This document shows, in pieces, positions 8,612 to 19,400 of a DNA stretch of 64,000 nucleotides; positions within the stretch are counted from its first letter, which is position 1, and every line of letters begins with the position of its first letter. Under the pieces are notes generated by a model. The model worked only from the letters and a program-made list of their open reading frames with translations. It made no database searches and was not told the DNA's origin. Position numbers and translations under genes: made by a program. The stretch lies in assembly GCF_008935055.1 (NCBI RefSeq), contig NZ_CP043028.1, positions 2,014,501 to 2,078,500 on the forward strand, read 5' to 3'. The DNA is from Pseudobutyrivibrio xylanivorans (GTDB lineage Bacteria; Bacillota; Clostridia; Lachnospirales; Lachnospiraceae).

Positions 8612-10102
8612 CTATTTTAGTGCCATTTCTTCCATTTCTCTGGCAATCTTATTGATAACCTCAAGAGTTTCATTCATGTTCTTCAATGCTTCCATAGCAT
8701 CATCACTTACTGAACCAACTGTATCGGCTGCTGCTGCAACCTCTTCAGATGTAGCAGAAAGATTGGTGATATTATCCATAATCTCTGAGTTTGCTGTTAT
8801 AACCTGATCCACAGAACCCTTGACCTGAACAACTCCGTGTCTCAGCTCATCGGTACCTTCCTTAATCGCATCAAGCTTGGTGCCTGTCTCAGCAATAAGG
8901 CCATTCTGTTTTGTAGCATACTCAGCAGACTTTGACATTGCCGAAGAAGCTGATTTTGCATCATTTGTAAGGCGCTCAATAATTCGAGATATCTCTTCTG
9001 TCGCCTCTCTTGTACTTTCAGAAAGGGCTCTGATTTCATCAGCAACAACTGCAAAACCCTTACCAGCTTCACCAGCTCTTGCTGCCTCAATTGATGCATT
9101 AAGAGCAAGCAGGTTTGTCTGACTTGAAATACCAAGGATGGTCTCTGTAATTGCCTGAACATCCTGAATACTGTCATTTAATGCCTGAGTGGTTGTACTT
9201 GTCTCGATATTAATCTTGGCAACCTCCTCAGCCTGACTCTTCAACTGATTTATAAGGCTAACACCTTCGTTAACCGATTCCTCAACTCGACTTGAAACAT
9301 CATCAATGTTTGTAGCCTCTTCACCTACAGTCTGAATGCTTTCCTGAATAATAGCTGTCTTGTTAGTCTGATTCTCAATAGCTTCAGCTGTATTCTTTGT
9401 GCCTTCCACGATTTCATTAACTGATGTATGAGTTAAGTCCATAGACTCATTAAGCTTTGTTGAAACCTCATTTGCTTCCTCAAATTTCACATTAAGCTGT
9501 TCAGCCAAATTTACAATAGTATCAGAGGTTTCCTTAATCTCTTCGGCATGATCCTTTATTGTATCCAAAACCTCTGTGGTCTGGCGACGCTGCTGCTTAC
9601 ATACGATTACAGAGATTGTACATGCTATAATCGAAAATACAAGCTCAGTAACAAGTTCTCTTCCTGAAATATTGCCCTTTCGCAGCTCTATAATTCCTGA
9701 AGTAACCAAACAGAAATTAGCTATGAAGCAACCAATACGAACTGTTCCAGCCTCACCATAAATCATAACAATAAGGATTATTGTGTACATGAAGATGTAC
9801 ATATTCGTATCAGTAGGATTGTAAATATTTAGTATAAACAGTACAACCATTGATAGTGTAACTACATATTTGTATCTGTACTCTGTTCCAAAACTTTTGT
9901 AGCACACCTGGAACAGTATAATATCAATCACTGCCACAATTAATCTGATTGAATCAAGCACATTCTGTCCGTCAAGCACAAGGGAACGGATTGTACAGAA
10001 AATAAGCGCAATACAAGTGATGGTTCCACAGTATCTTGCGAGCCTGTTTTTCTCAAGCATCTGCTTGGTTTTGATATCCATATTGTTATCATTTTCTGGC
10101 AT
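8612..10102 (-). CDS. Methyl-accepting chemotaxis protein with six-helix membrane sensor
   Basis: The protein is 496 residues from the ATG at 10102 (MPENDNN), which has GGAGG 8 nt upstream; longer in-frame reading lacks a ribosome site. Residues ~25-175 contain about six hydrophobic helices in pairs with almost no extracellular domain. Residues ~190-490 form the coiled signalling domain, including the highly conserved hairpin tip [20 protein letters not shown] that contacts CheA and CheW. The ligand must act at or within the membrane, or be sensed indirectly. No other chemotaxis genes are nearby, so this is an orphan receptor. Confidence 0.93.
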   Translation of the reverse strand: MPENDNNMDIKTKQMLEKNRLARYCGTITCIALIFCTIRSLVLDGQNVLDSIRLIVAVIDIILFQVCYKSFGTEYRYKYVVTLSMVVLFILNIYNPTDTNMYIFMYTIILIVMIYGEAGTVRIGCFIANFCLVTSGIIELRKGNISGRELVTELVFSIIACTISVIVCKQQRRQTTEVLDTIKDHAEEIKETSDTIVNLAEQLNVKFEEANEVSTKLNESMDLTHTSVNEIVEGTKNTAEAIENQTNKTAIIQESIQTVGEEATNIDDVSSRVEESVNEGVSLINQLKSQAEEVAKINIETSTTTQALNDSIQDVQAITETILGISSQTNLLALNASIEAARAGEAGKGFAVVADEIRALSESTREATEEISRIIERLTNDAKSASSAMSKSAEYATKQNGLIAETGTKLDAIKEGTDELRHGVVQVKGSVDQVITANSEIMDNITNLSATSEEVAAAADTVGSVSDDAMEALKNMNETLEVINKIAREMEEMALK

Positions 10103-10123
10103 ACTATTTGTCCTCCAAAAAAA

Positions 10124-10156
10124 GCTATACTTATACCTTAGTAGGTTAAGTATAGC
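10124..10156. repeat. Inverted repeat in the leader of the chemotaxis gene
   Basis: GCTATACTTA (10124-10133) and TAAGTATAGC (10147-10156) are perfect reverse complements, with ACC/GGT continuing inside. The repeat lies about 10 bp upstream of the ribosome site. It could be an operator or a 5' mRNA hairpin. Confidence 0.5.
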
Positions 10157-10220
10157 AAGTTTTTCAGACATTTTAAAATTTTTGGCAGAATTTTCACAAA
10201 ATTTTCACCACGTGTGCTTA

Positions 10221-10442
10221 TTATTCACCTGGAGCTGAATTTATTACTTTTCCAGTGTTCCAAAGCATTGCTGCCTTCTCAGCAGCAGCAACTCTGCCAT
10301 CTTCATCTTTGAAGCTTACAGTTCCTGTATAGCTTCCACAATCAAGACATGCCACATAATATCCGTGGTCTTCTTCCTCAAGCAATCCTGCTCCTGCACA
10401 GATTGGGCAGTCATGAATCTCTATTTTTTCTGTAATATCCAT
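10221..10442 (-). CDS. Small zinc-ribbon protein, Lar-like
   Basis: This 73-residue protein carries CPICAGAG near residue 12 and CLDCGSYTG near residue 33, two CxxC knuckles that should bind one zinc. A tail with EKAAMLWNTG follows. That layout matches Lar-type restriction-alleviation-like proteins and related small rubredoxin-fold proteins, including the typical A..WN end. It begins immediately after the murA stop codon and is probably co-transcribed. The role is unknown; the name describes fold resemblance only. Confidence 0.65.
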   Translation of the reverse strand: MDITEKIEIHDCPICAGAGLLEEEDHGYYVACLDCGSYTGTVSFKDEDGRVAAAEKAAMLWNTGKVINSAPGE

Positions 10443-10443
10443 C

Positions 10444-11739
10444 TTAGCTTACCTTTAATTTAAATTTCTGCAAATCATGCTCTGAATCTACTTCCGCAAT
10501 ATCAGCACCAAGCTTTGCAAACTTTCCAACAATGTCCTCGTATCCACGCTGAATATACTTGATATCATCAATCACTGTAAATCCATCAGCTGCAAGTCCA
10601 GCAATAATAAGTGCTGCGCCTGCACGAAGGTCTGGTGCACAAACCTGAGCACCTGTATATCTCTCAACACCAGTAACAATTGCTACAGTGCTTTCAACCT
10701 TGATGTTTGCTCCCATGCGGGCAAGCTCATCAACATACTTAAAACGGTTTTCAAAGATTGACTCTGTAACAGTGCTAGTTCCATCAGCTATAGCAAGCAC
10801 TGCTGTCATCTCAGGCTGCATATCTGTAGGAAAGCCTGGATAAGGAAGTGTAGTAACATGTGTCTTTGTGAGCTTTCTTCCCTTTGCAATGACTCTTACA
10901 GCATCGTCATATTCCTCAATCACACATCCAGCCTCCATAAGCTTGGCTGAAGTAGCCTCCAAGTGCTTAGGAATAACATTCTTTACAAGAACATCGCCGT
11001 GTGTTGCTGCTGCTGCACACATATATGTACCAGCCTCAATCTGATCTGGAATAACTGCATAAGTAGTGCCATGAAGTGCTGAAACACCTACGATACGAAT
11101 CACATCTGTACCAGCGCCGCGGATGTTTGCTCCCATACTGTTAAGGAATGAAGCAACATCAACAACATGTGGCTCCTTAGCAGCATTCTCGATTGTTGTC
11201 TTACCCTCGGCAAGAACAGCTGCAAGCATGATGTTGATTGTAGCACCAACTGAAACCTTATCAAGATAAATGTGGTTTCCAGCAAGTCTATCTGCGCGTG
11301 CTGACCAAAGGCCATAGCTGACATCAACATTTGCTCCAAGGGCCTTGAGTCCCTTTACATGTAAATCGATTGGACGTGAACCGATAAGACATCCACCAGG
11401 AAGAGCAACCTCAGCGCTCTTATACTTTCCGAGAAGTGCTCCCATCAAATAATATGAAGCTCGAATCTTCTTAATGTATTCATAATCTACTGAAAGTCTG
11501 GAAATGCTTGAGCCATTAATCTTAACTGTGTGCTCATCGATTCGATTAACTGAAGCTCCGATATCCTCGATTGCTCCGATAAGTACATTTATATCTTTTA
11601 CATTTGGCAGATTTTCAATTGTAACAGTCTCGTCTGTCATTATGGCACCGGCCAAAATACCAAGTGCTGCATTTTTAGCGCCGCTGATTTCAACTTCGCC
11701 TTCAAGCGCAGTGCCACCTTTTATTACATACTGTTCCAT
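10444..11739 (-). CDS. murA: UDP-N-acetylglucosamine 1-carboxyvinyltransferase
   Basis: MurA transfers enolpyruvate from PEP to UDP-GlcNAc, the first committed step of peptidoglycan synthesis, in the cytoplasm. The 431-residue length is standard. Visible landmarks are the Lys22-Asn23 pair in SGAKNAAL, the catalytic loop Cys117 in LPGGCLIGSRPIDLH, EPHVVDVASFL and FENRFKYVDELARMGA. Cys rather than Asp at the loop predicts fosfomycin sensitivity. The start has TAGGAG upstream. Low-GC Gram-positives often have two murA copies; this window cannot show which one this is. Confidence 0.95.
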   Translation of the reverse strand: MEQYVIKGGTALEGEVEISGAKNAALGILAGAIMTDETVTIENLPNVKDINVLIGAIEDIGASVNRIDEHTVKINGSSISRLSVDYEYIKKIRASYYLMGALLGKYKSAEVALPGGCLIGSRPIDLHVKGLKALGANVDVSYGLWSARADRLAGNHIYLDKVSVGATINIMLAAVLAEGKTTIENAAKEPHVVDVASFLNSMGANIRGAGTDVIRIVGVSALHGTTYAVIPDQIEAGTYMCAAAATHGDVLVKNVIPKHLEATSAKLMEAGCVIEEYDDAVRVIAKGRKLTKTHVTTLPYPGFPTDMQPEMTAVLAIADGTSTVTESIFENRFKYVDELARMGANIKVESTVAIVTGVERYTGAQVCAPDLRAGAALIIAGLAADGFTVIDDIKYIQRGYEDIVGKFAKLGADIAEVDSEHDLQKFKLKVS

Positions 11740-11818
11740 TTTGTCTCCTACAATTCTCTATCTCTATAATTTCTGAATTCTGAATCATATCAAAATCGTA
11801 AAAAAGGCGCAGTAATCC

Positions 11819-13555
11819 CTATTCGATTTGACTCCGATATAATTTAGCATAAAAGCCGTCTTTCTGCAACAATTCTCTGTGATTACCCTGCTCCACAATC
11901 TGACCATCTTTGACGAACAAAATCACGTCAGCTTCGCGAATTGTTGATAGTCTGTGAGCAACAACAAATGTAGTTCTTCCTTCCATCATTTTGTTAAAGG
12001 CTGCCTGAATCTTCTGTTCAGTTCTAGTATCAATAGAAGATGTAGCCTCATCCAAAATCAACATTGGAGGTATATTCAGCATAACTCTTGTAATGCAAAG
12101 CAACTGCATCTGTCCCTGAGATATTGCCCCGTTATCTGTAGAAAGAATTGTATCATAGCCATATGGCATTCTCTTTATAAAGCTGTGAGCTCGTGTAGCC
12201 TTAGCCGCAGCAATTATTTCCTCATCAGTAGCATTAGGGCTTGCCATTCTTAGATTGTCTTTAACAGAGGCATTTTTCAACCAGGTCTCCTGAAGCACCA
12301 TGCCGAAATTGCTTCTCAAATTGCTGATATCAATATCCCTGATATCTGTTCCATCAATCAAAATCTGTCCGGCATCTACATCATAAAATCTCATCAAAAG
12401 ATTGATAATTGTACTCTTTCCAGCACCTGTAGGACCAACAATGGCAACTCGCTGTCCAGGCTCAACCTTCAAATTCAAATGTTCAATAAGCTTCTTTTCC
12501 TTATCATAGGAGAAAAAAACATCCTTGAACTCGATAGCTCCCCTAGCACCATCGATAACAGCATTACCATCGTCTACTTCTACCTCAGCATCAATTATTT
12601 CGAATAATCTTGCCGCACAAGCAATAGCATTCTGAAATTCAGTAACAACTCCAGAAATTTCGTTAAAAGGCTTACCATATGAACTTGCGTATGACAAAAA
12701 GCTTGTAAGTCCACCAACTGTAATTCCACCAGAAAGCGCCATTAAAGCACCAAACACACCTACAGCAGCATAGATAATATTGTTAACAAGTCTCGTGCTT
12801 GGATTGACCGTTGACGAATAAAAGGTTGCCTTCATAGAAGCATCTGCAAGCCTATCATTCATTGTTTCGAAATTGTCCAGGGCATATGTATCAAAATCAT
12901 TATTTCTAACGATATTCTTGTTTACAATAATTTCTTCAATATATGAAGTTTCAGCACCTCTAAGCTTTGCCTGTTCTCCAAAAAATTTGTATGTTCTCTC
13001 TGAAATGAACTTGGCCAAAAGCAATGAAAATGGTGTAGCAATTATGACAATTAGCGCTATCTTCCATGAAATAATCATCATGAAATAGATAGTTCCGAGG
13101 ATAGTAAGCACTCCTGTAAATAACTGTGTAAATCCCATCAACAATCCGTCTGAAAATGTATCAGCATCCGAAACTATTCGGCTGACAAAATCTCCGTGTG
13201 GATGGCTGTCAATTTCAGCAAGTTTTATGTGCTGAAGCTTTGAAAATGATCTATCACGCAAATCCTTGGTAATAGTATAGGTAATTCGATTATTTACCCT
13301 GTTCATTATCCACTGGGTAAAGAATGTAGCTACAACAGTGATAGATATCTCTTTAAGGACTGATAAAAGTCTTGTGTAATCTATAACCCCTTTACTAACA
13401 ATACAATCTACCGCCTGACCTGTAAGAATAGGAATTCTTAAGGTAAGAATCACGGTAGCTAGAGCACATAAAACAGACGCAATGATCTGTATTTTATATG
13501 CTCTTAATTCTATTAAAATACGATTTAACACTTTAGATTGAGGCTTGTTTTTCAT
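11819..13555 (-). CDS. ABC exporter half-transporter, consensus-site subunit
   Basis: This 578-residue protein has an N-terminal six-helix exporter domain and a C-terminal ATPase. The ATPase shows Walker A GPTGAGKST, a Q-loop in VLQETWLKN, Walker B LILDEATSSID with the catalytic Glu, and the switch His in VVAHRLSTI. Its signature is degenerate (ISQGQ instead of LSGGQ). The upstream gene overlaps by 1 bp and has complementary defects, so the two form a heterodimeric exporter of the LmrCD/BmrCD type. The cargo is unknown; multidrug or peptide export is typical. Confidence 0.9.
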   Translation of the reverse strand: MKNKPQSKVLNRILIELRAYKIQIIASVLCALATVILTLRIPILTGQAVDCIVSKGVIDYTRLLSVLKEISITVVATFFTQWIMNRVNNRITYTITKDLRDRSFSKLQHIKLAEIDSHPHGDFVSRIVSDADTFSDGLLMGFTQLFTGVLTILGTIYFMMIISWKIALIVIIATPFSLLLAKFISERTYKFFGEQAKLRGAETSYIEEIIVNKNIVRNNDFDTYALDNFETMNDRLADASMKATFYSSTVNPSTRLVNNIIYAAVGVFGALMALSGGITVGGLTSFLSYASSYGKPFNEISGVVTEFQNAIACAARLFEIIDAEVEVDDGNAVIDGARGAIEFKDVFFSYDKEKKLIEHLNLKVEPGQRVAIVGPTGAGKSTIINLLMRFYDVDAGQILIDGTDIRDIDISNLRSNFGMVLQETWLKNASVKDNLRMASPNATDEEIIAAAKATRAHSFIKRMPYGYDTILSTDNGAISQGQMQLLCITRVMLNIPPMLILDEATSSIDTRTEQKIQAAFNKMMEGRTTFVVAHRLSTIREADVILFVKDGQIVEQGNHRELLQKDGFYAKLYRSQIE

Positions 13556-15300
13556 TAGTTAGCCTCCTCTCTAGGAAACTGGCAGTAATATATTTCCTGA
13601 TATGTTTCGCAAGTATCAAGGAGTTCCTCATGAGTTCCAAGTCCTACGCATTTTCCATCGTCCAAAACTATAATCTGATCTGCATCTTTAACAGACGACG
13701 CTCTCTGGGACACTATGATAGTAGTTGGATTCCAATCTAGCTCGTTTAATGCTTTGCGAAGTTTTGATTCTGTAGCAAGATCCAACGCTGAAGCTGAATC
13801 ATCCAACATGAGGATTTCAGGTTTTCCCATTAGAGCTCTTGCTATAGTAAGTCTTTGACGCTGACCGCCGGAAAAATTGCTTCCCTTTCCAACAACCTCT
13901 GCATCAATACCGCCTTCCTTTGCCTCTACAAAATCCAGCGCTTGAGCGCTCTTTAACGCAGATTTAATTTCATCATCTGTTGCTTCCCTTTGCTTCATCG
14001 AAAGATTACTTCGTACTGTGCCATGAAATAGTGACGCATGCTGTGGAACAATACCAAACTTCCATGCCAAATGCCCATCTTCAAGCTTACTTATATCCTG
14101 ACCATCCAGTTCGATTACGCCCTTAGTAACATCATACGTATGATTTAAAAGCTTAATCAAAGTGCTCTTTCCTGAACCTGTACCACCAATAACTCCAAGT
14201 GTTGAGCCTGCAGGTATTTCAAGACTAATATCCTCCAGGTCATATTCACTGCCGCCATTATAGCTGAATGAAACATTCTTAACTGAAAGGGCTCCAAGCT
14301 GATGGGAACCACCAATAATTAGCTCTCCCTCAGCAAGCTTCTCCTGACATCTTTCGTCAGATTTCATCTCCATTATTTCCTGAACACGGATTGCAGATGG
14401 ATAGGCCTTCAATAAAAGCACAATAAGATTAGCAAGTTTTATGAGTTCTATAAGTATCTGACCCATATAATTTACAAGAGCCACCACATCACCCTGAAGA
14501 ATAAAACCTTCATCCACTCTTCTCATTGCAACATAAATCAGGCTTACAATACCGATATTTACAACCACATAGGTCACTGGATTAAGCAGTGCAGATACCC
14601 TTCCGGTACCGATTTGCATTCTCGCCAGTTCACCTGTTTTTTCATCAAATTCTGTCTTTTCGTTTTCAACCTGACAAAATGCTCTCAAGACTCTTGCACC
14701 TTCAAGGTTTTCTGAAGTTGCATGTAGCACTCTTTCAAGCTTTGCTGCAATGGTTTTATATCTTGGAAGAGTGTATTTCATGATTACATACACAATAATT
14801 GACAGCAATGCTACTACAATTATAAAAGTTAATGCAGATTTAATATCTACAATAAATGCCATAATTGTTGCACCAACAACGATAAAAGGAGAGCGCAAGA
14901 ATAGCCTCAGCACCATATTTATTCCATTTTGTATCTGGTTAATATCGTTGGTGATTCGAGTGGTAAGCACCTCCTCACCAACCTTTTCTTTCATGCCATG
15001 AGACAGCGATAAAATCTTTGCAAATAAATCTCGTCTAATTTCAGCTGCAGAATAAACAGCCACATAGGCACTAAAAAACTGAGCTGTGATGGAAAACACA
15101 AGCCCAACCACCGCCAAGAACAACAAAACCCCACTCATCCTAATGATGTAGTGGGTATCTGAATTTCCGATTCCCTTGTTGATGATTGCTGCCATAACAA
15201 GGGGAACCAAAAGCTCAAATATCGCCTCTAACATTTTGAATAGTGGGGCTAATATTGCTCTGAATCTGTATTTCTTTACATATCCAATTATAAAACTCAT
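13555..15300 (-). CDS. ABC exporter half-transporter, degenerate-site subunit
   Basis: This 581-residue protein has a six-helix exporter domain followed by an ATPase with Walker A GGTGSGKST and an intact signature FSGGQRQ. Walker B ends LMLDDSASALD (Asp in place of the catalytic Glu) and the switch position reads IVSQRAS (Gln in place of His). Together with its partner this gives one active and one inactive ATP site, as in characterised heterodimeric exporters. The gene lies 3 bp after a PrsA-like foldase gene and overlaps its partner by 1 bp. Confidence 0.9.
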   Translation of the reverse strand: MSFIIGYVKKYRFRAILAPLFKMLEAIFELLVPLVMAAIINKGIGNSDTHYIIRMSGVLLFLAVVGLVFSITAQFFSAYVAVYSAAEIRRDLFAKILSLSHGMKEKVGEEVLTTRITNDINQIQNGINMVLRLFLRSPFIVVGATIMAFIVDIKSALTFIIVVALLSIIVYVIMKYTLPRYKTIAAKLERVLHATSENLEGARVLRAFCQVENEKTEFDEKTGELARMQIGTGRVSALLNPVTYVVVNIGIVSLIYVAMRRVDEGFILQGDVVALVNYMGQILIELIKLANLIVLLLKAYPSAIRVQEIMEMKSDERCQEKLAEGELIIGGSHQLGALSVKNVSFSYNGGSEYDLEDISLEIPAGSTLGVIGGTGSGKSTLIKLLNHTYDVTKGVIELDGQDISKLEDGHLAWKFGIVPQHASLFHGTVRSNLSMKQREATDDEIKSALKSAQALDFVEAKEGGIDAEVVGKGSNFSGGQRQRLTIARALMGKPEILMLDDSASALDLATESKLRKALNELDWNPTTIIVSQRASSVKDADQIIVLDDGKCVGLGTHEELLDTCETYQEIYYCQFPREEAN

Positions 15301-15303
15301 AAA

Positions 15304-16395
15304 TTAATCCTGGTCTGAGTCCTCAGCTGATTCCTCAGTGCTTTCAGTCTCTTCTGTAGTAGACTCAGTTTCCTCTGAAGCTTCTTCCTTCTCTACAGCC
15401 TTAAATAATGAATCAAACTTAACCTTTTCCCAAACCTTCTCATCAACAGTCCATGTGATAGCTTCCTTCCAAGAATCCATCAATGTGTTGAAAGCATCTG
15501 ACTCAAGGGATTCCTTCTTGTTATCAGAAGCATCTGTATCGTGATCCTTATCAAGTCTGAGTACATAATAACCTGCACCATCAACCTGAATAACAGATGA
15601 AATCTCACCTTCCTTAAGTGCCTCAGCAGCATTGATAATGCTCATATCCATTGTGCTGTCTTCTGTCTCACCTTTGAGATATGAGTATGAAGATGTTGAT
15701 AATCCAAGCTTCTCAACATCACCATCAAAGTCTTCTGATGTAGAAAGACTCTTTGCCTGTGCCTTGAGATTTGTAAGCTCCTCGTCTGTATATTCAACTA
15801 AGTTTCCATCATCATCCTTCTTGCCATTTGTATCAAATAGTACATATGTGAAAGAACGCATCCAACAATCATCATCTTTAATATCTGCACCGGCAGCTTC
15901 CTTTGCTGCAGCACTAACAAGTGAATAGTAGGTTCTATCCTCAAGGTACTGCTTTACAATCGCCTCTGTTGCACCCATCTGGTCAAGAGTTTCCTGTGAA
16001 TTGTCTGTCATAAACTTAGCAGCTGCTTCCTCAATTGCCTTTGTCTGCTCGTCTGTGAGACTGATGCTGTAATCAGATGCGTGAGCCTTTGCTAAATAAT
16101 ACTCCTCAAGCTGATTAAGAACCTCATCCTTTGTCTCCTGCTCAAGTGTTGAGCCTGAACCAGTCATATCAGACTGCCACATTCCTTCTCCGTAATATGA
16201 AAGAAGATACTGGTCATACATGGACTGCTGATATCTTGCAGCAAAATTAGCATATCCAAGGCTAATTGTCTCAGAAGCATCTCCATTCTTAATTTTTACT
16301 AATGTCTCATTAGGATTCACTTTTCCGCAACCTGTAAATATAACTGCAGCTGAAAGTGCTGCAAGGCCTGCGGCTCTTAATTTTGCATTTTTCAT
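15304..16395 (-). CDS. PrsA/SurA-like foldase lipoprotein
   Basis: This 363-residue exported lipoprotein has a basic start, a hydrophobic stretch and the lipobox FTGC with Cys at residue 23. An N-terminal helical chaperone region (about 45-170) is followed by a parvulin-like region (about 180-330) containing GEISSVIQVDGAGYYVLRL, then an acidic Glu/Ser/Thr tail. PrsA proteins assist folding of secreted proteins at the outer face of the membrane. It follows mfd, an arrangement I recall from other clostridia. Catalytic isomerase residues cannot be confirmed by eye, so it may act only as a chaperone. Confidence 0.8.
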   Translation of the reverse strand: MKNAKLRAAGLAALSAAVIFTGCGKVNPNETLVKIKNGDASETISLGYANFAARYQQSMYDQYLLSYYGEGMWQSDMTGSGSTLEQETKDEVLNQLEEYYLAKAHASDYSISLTDEQTKAIEEAAAKFMTDNSQETLDQMGATEAIVKQYLEDRTYYSLVSAAAKEAAGADIKDDDCWMRSFTYVLFDTNGKKDDDGNLVEYTDEELTNLKAQAKSLSTSEDFDGDVEKLGLSTSSYSYLKGETEDSTMDMSIINAAEALKEGEISSVIQVDGAGYYVLRLDKDHDTDASDNKKESLESDAFNTLMDSWKEAITWTVDEKVWEKVKFDSLFKAVEKEEASEETESTTEETESTEESAEDSDQD

Positions 16396-16472
16396 TATTT
16401 ATCTACTTCCTCCTGGGTAGCAACCCACCCCATATTTTTTCAAGCCTTTTAATTATAGTTAATTATTCGCTG

Positions 16473-19400
16473 TTATTCAACTTTGAGACTCTTCAAGTCT
16501 AAAAGAAAATCTTCTAAATACTCATAAACCTCATTAGGTTTTATCCTAGTATTAGCCTTAGTGTTAAAGACAAACGCAGGATTTTTAGGGTCCGCAGCAA
16601 AGGTAATATGTGGATTATTCCGCTCTAATAATGCTGGAATCTGTGCCACATCAATCTTTGCCTTCTCAAACATCACAATCCTGATGATATCACCCTTCTG
16701 CTCGATTGCCGAAACATAAGCATCATGTGCCTTAACCCTAAGCATTGCCACCCAAAGAAGATTCTGAACACATCGCTTAGGCTCACCAAATCTATCAACA
16801 AGCTCGTCAAGCATATCATCCCTTGCTTCCTCAGAATCAATAGCTGCAATTCGCTTGTAAATATCGATTCGCTGCTCCTCATTTGATACATAGGTATCAG
16901 GAAGATAAGCCTCTATATTGATATCCACAGAAGTATTGAAGGTATCTTCTTTTATTTCACCCTTCTCCTTCTTTACCGCCTCATTAAGCATCTTGCAGTA
17001 TAGATCGTAGCCTACCGCAGTCATGTTTCCATGTTGCTCAACACCAAGCAGATTGCCCGCTCCTCGTATTTCCAAATCTCGCATAGCAATCTTAAAGCCG
17101 CTACCCAAATCAGTAAATTCCTTTATGGCAGCCAGGCGCTTCTCAGCCACCTCCTTAAGCATTTTATCCTGCTTATACATAAGAAAAGCATAGGCTGTTC
17201 TGTTGCTTCGGCCAACTCGTCCCCTCAGCTGATACAGCTGAGAAAGTCCCATGTTATCCGAATCATGGATGATAATAGTATTAACATTTGAAATGTCCAG
17301 TCCAATCTCTATGATAGTCGTCGCTACAAGAACATCGATTTCGTGATTGATGAATTGCATCATCACATCCTCAACCTTTGCCTCAGTCATTTGGCCATGA
17401 ATATAGCCAACAGTTGATTTGGGAACCAACTTCTCAATCTCTGCCGCCATATCCTGAATACCACGCACCCTGTTAAACACGTAATAAACCTGCCCATCAC
17501 GTGCCATTTCGCGTACAATTGCCTCTCTAACCATCTCTGAGTTGTATTCAAATACAAATGTTTGAATAGGGGTTCTCTCCATTGGAGCCTCGTCCAACAC
17601 ACTCATATCACGTATTCCAACCAGTGACATATGAAGAGTTCGAGGAATAGGGGTAGCAGATAGCGAAAGGACATCAACTGTCTTCTTCATCTGCTTGATA
17701 CGTTCCTTATGATTTACACCAAATCGCTGCTCTTCATCTATAATAAGTAGGCCTAAATCCTTGAATTCCACGTCTTTTGAAAGCAATCTGTGAGTACCGA
17801 TTACGATATCACACATACCATTTTTCAAATCCTGGATTGTCTTTTTCTGCTCTGCGGCACTTCTAAAACGACATAAAAGACCAATATTTACTGGATAGCC
17901 ACCCATTCTCTGAACGAAATTATTGTAATGCTGCTGAGCTAATATGGTGGTTGGAACCAGATATGCTACCTGTTTTCCCTCCTGAACAGCCTTAAAAGCA
18001 GCCCTCATAGCCACCTCAGTCTTGCCAAATCCAACATCTCCGCAGATAAGTCTATCCATTATCTTAGTGGACTGCATGTCTGATTTTACCGCATCAATTG
18101 CAGAAAGTTGCCCCTCTGTTTCCTCATAAGGGAAGCTTTCTTCGAATTCCTTCTGCCATATTGTGTCAGGCCCATATACAAATCCATCAGTGTTCTGTCG
18201 GAGGGCATATAAATCAACTAACTCCTTTGCAACTACACCAACTGCCGACTGAACCTTCTGTTTTGTTCTTGCCCACTCCTGAGTTCCTGCCCCCAAGGAA
18301 TTTAGCTTTGGCTTCTTTCCATCAGGTCCTGAGTATTTCTGAATCTGATCAAGCTGACTAGTAAGCACATAGAGATTACTGCCCTTTGCGTACTCAATCT
18401 TAATATAATCTCGAATTACACGGTCTAGCTCCATCTGCTCGGTACCCTTATAGACACCCAAGCCGTAATTCTCATGAACCACATAATCTCCGACATGTAA
18501 ATCTGAGAAGGAAGATATACTCTCACCCTCATACTTTTTGACACGCTTTTTCTTCTTTCTTACATGACCGAATATATCACCGTCAGACAGCATTACAAAG
18601 GCAGAATCAGGATAATCAAAGCCTCTTTTAATATTTCCCTGGCATATCATTGTCTCACCAGGATTAATCCTGTGATCCAAATCGGTCGTGAAATATGCAT
18701 TCAAGCCCTCATCCAAAAGGTCCTCTGCAAGTCTCTGTCCCTTTGTTGCAGAGCTTGTTACCAAAAGTACCTTATATTTACGCTTCTTATACTGGAGAAG
18801 CTCCTTGGTCAAAAGCTCGAAGCTGCCATTATACGCATTCACCCCCTGAACAGCTATACTGAAATGATCTGCCGACTTAAGCAGCTTATTCTTGGCATCA
18901 AGTACGGACATCAGTGTAATAGGAAATCTCTCCAACTTTCCAAAGACTTCTGCTACGCCATAGAGCATTTCCATCTGCCCCTTCAGCATATAGCCAGCCT
19001 CTACACGTCTTGTCATGGCATCAGCGAACTCAGTCTCTGTGACCTCTGCCTTATTAATTACCTTTTGAACCTCATCAATAAATACATAGGTGCCCTTTGG
19101 CATAAAATCAGCAAAAGAACCCAGCTTATCACAAAAATAGGTAAGGTTGGTCTCAAGCTCCTGACTTAATCCCCACTCTCTTGTCTCCTCGATTACCCTG
19201 TCAGCATAAGTTTTGAGATGATAAGCCTCTTCGGTTTTCATCTCCTTTCTATATGCCTCATAGCGCAGATCTCGCTCCTTTTCGATTTTTGCCAGACCTG
19301 CATCAATCTCTTCAGCACTTAATATAAGCTCAACTGCCGGAAAAATTAAAACTGAATTTATATTTTCTATAGACTTCTGATTCGTCGGATCATAGGAGCG

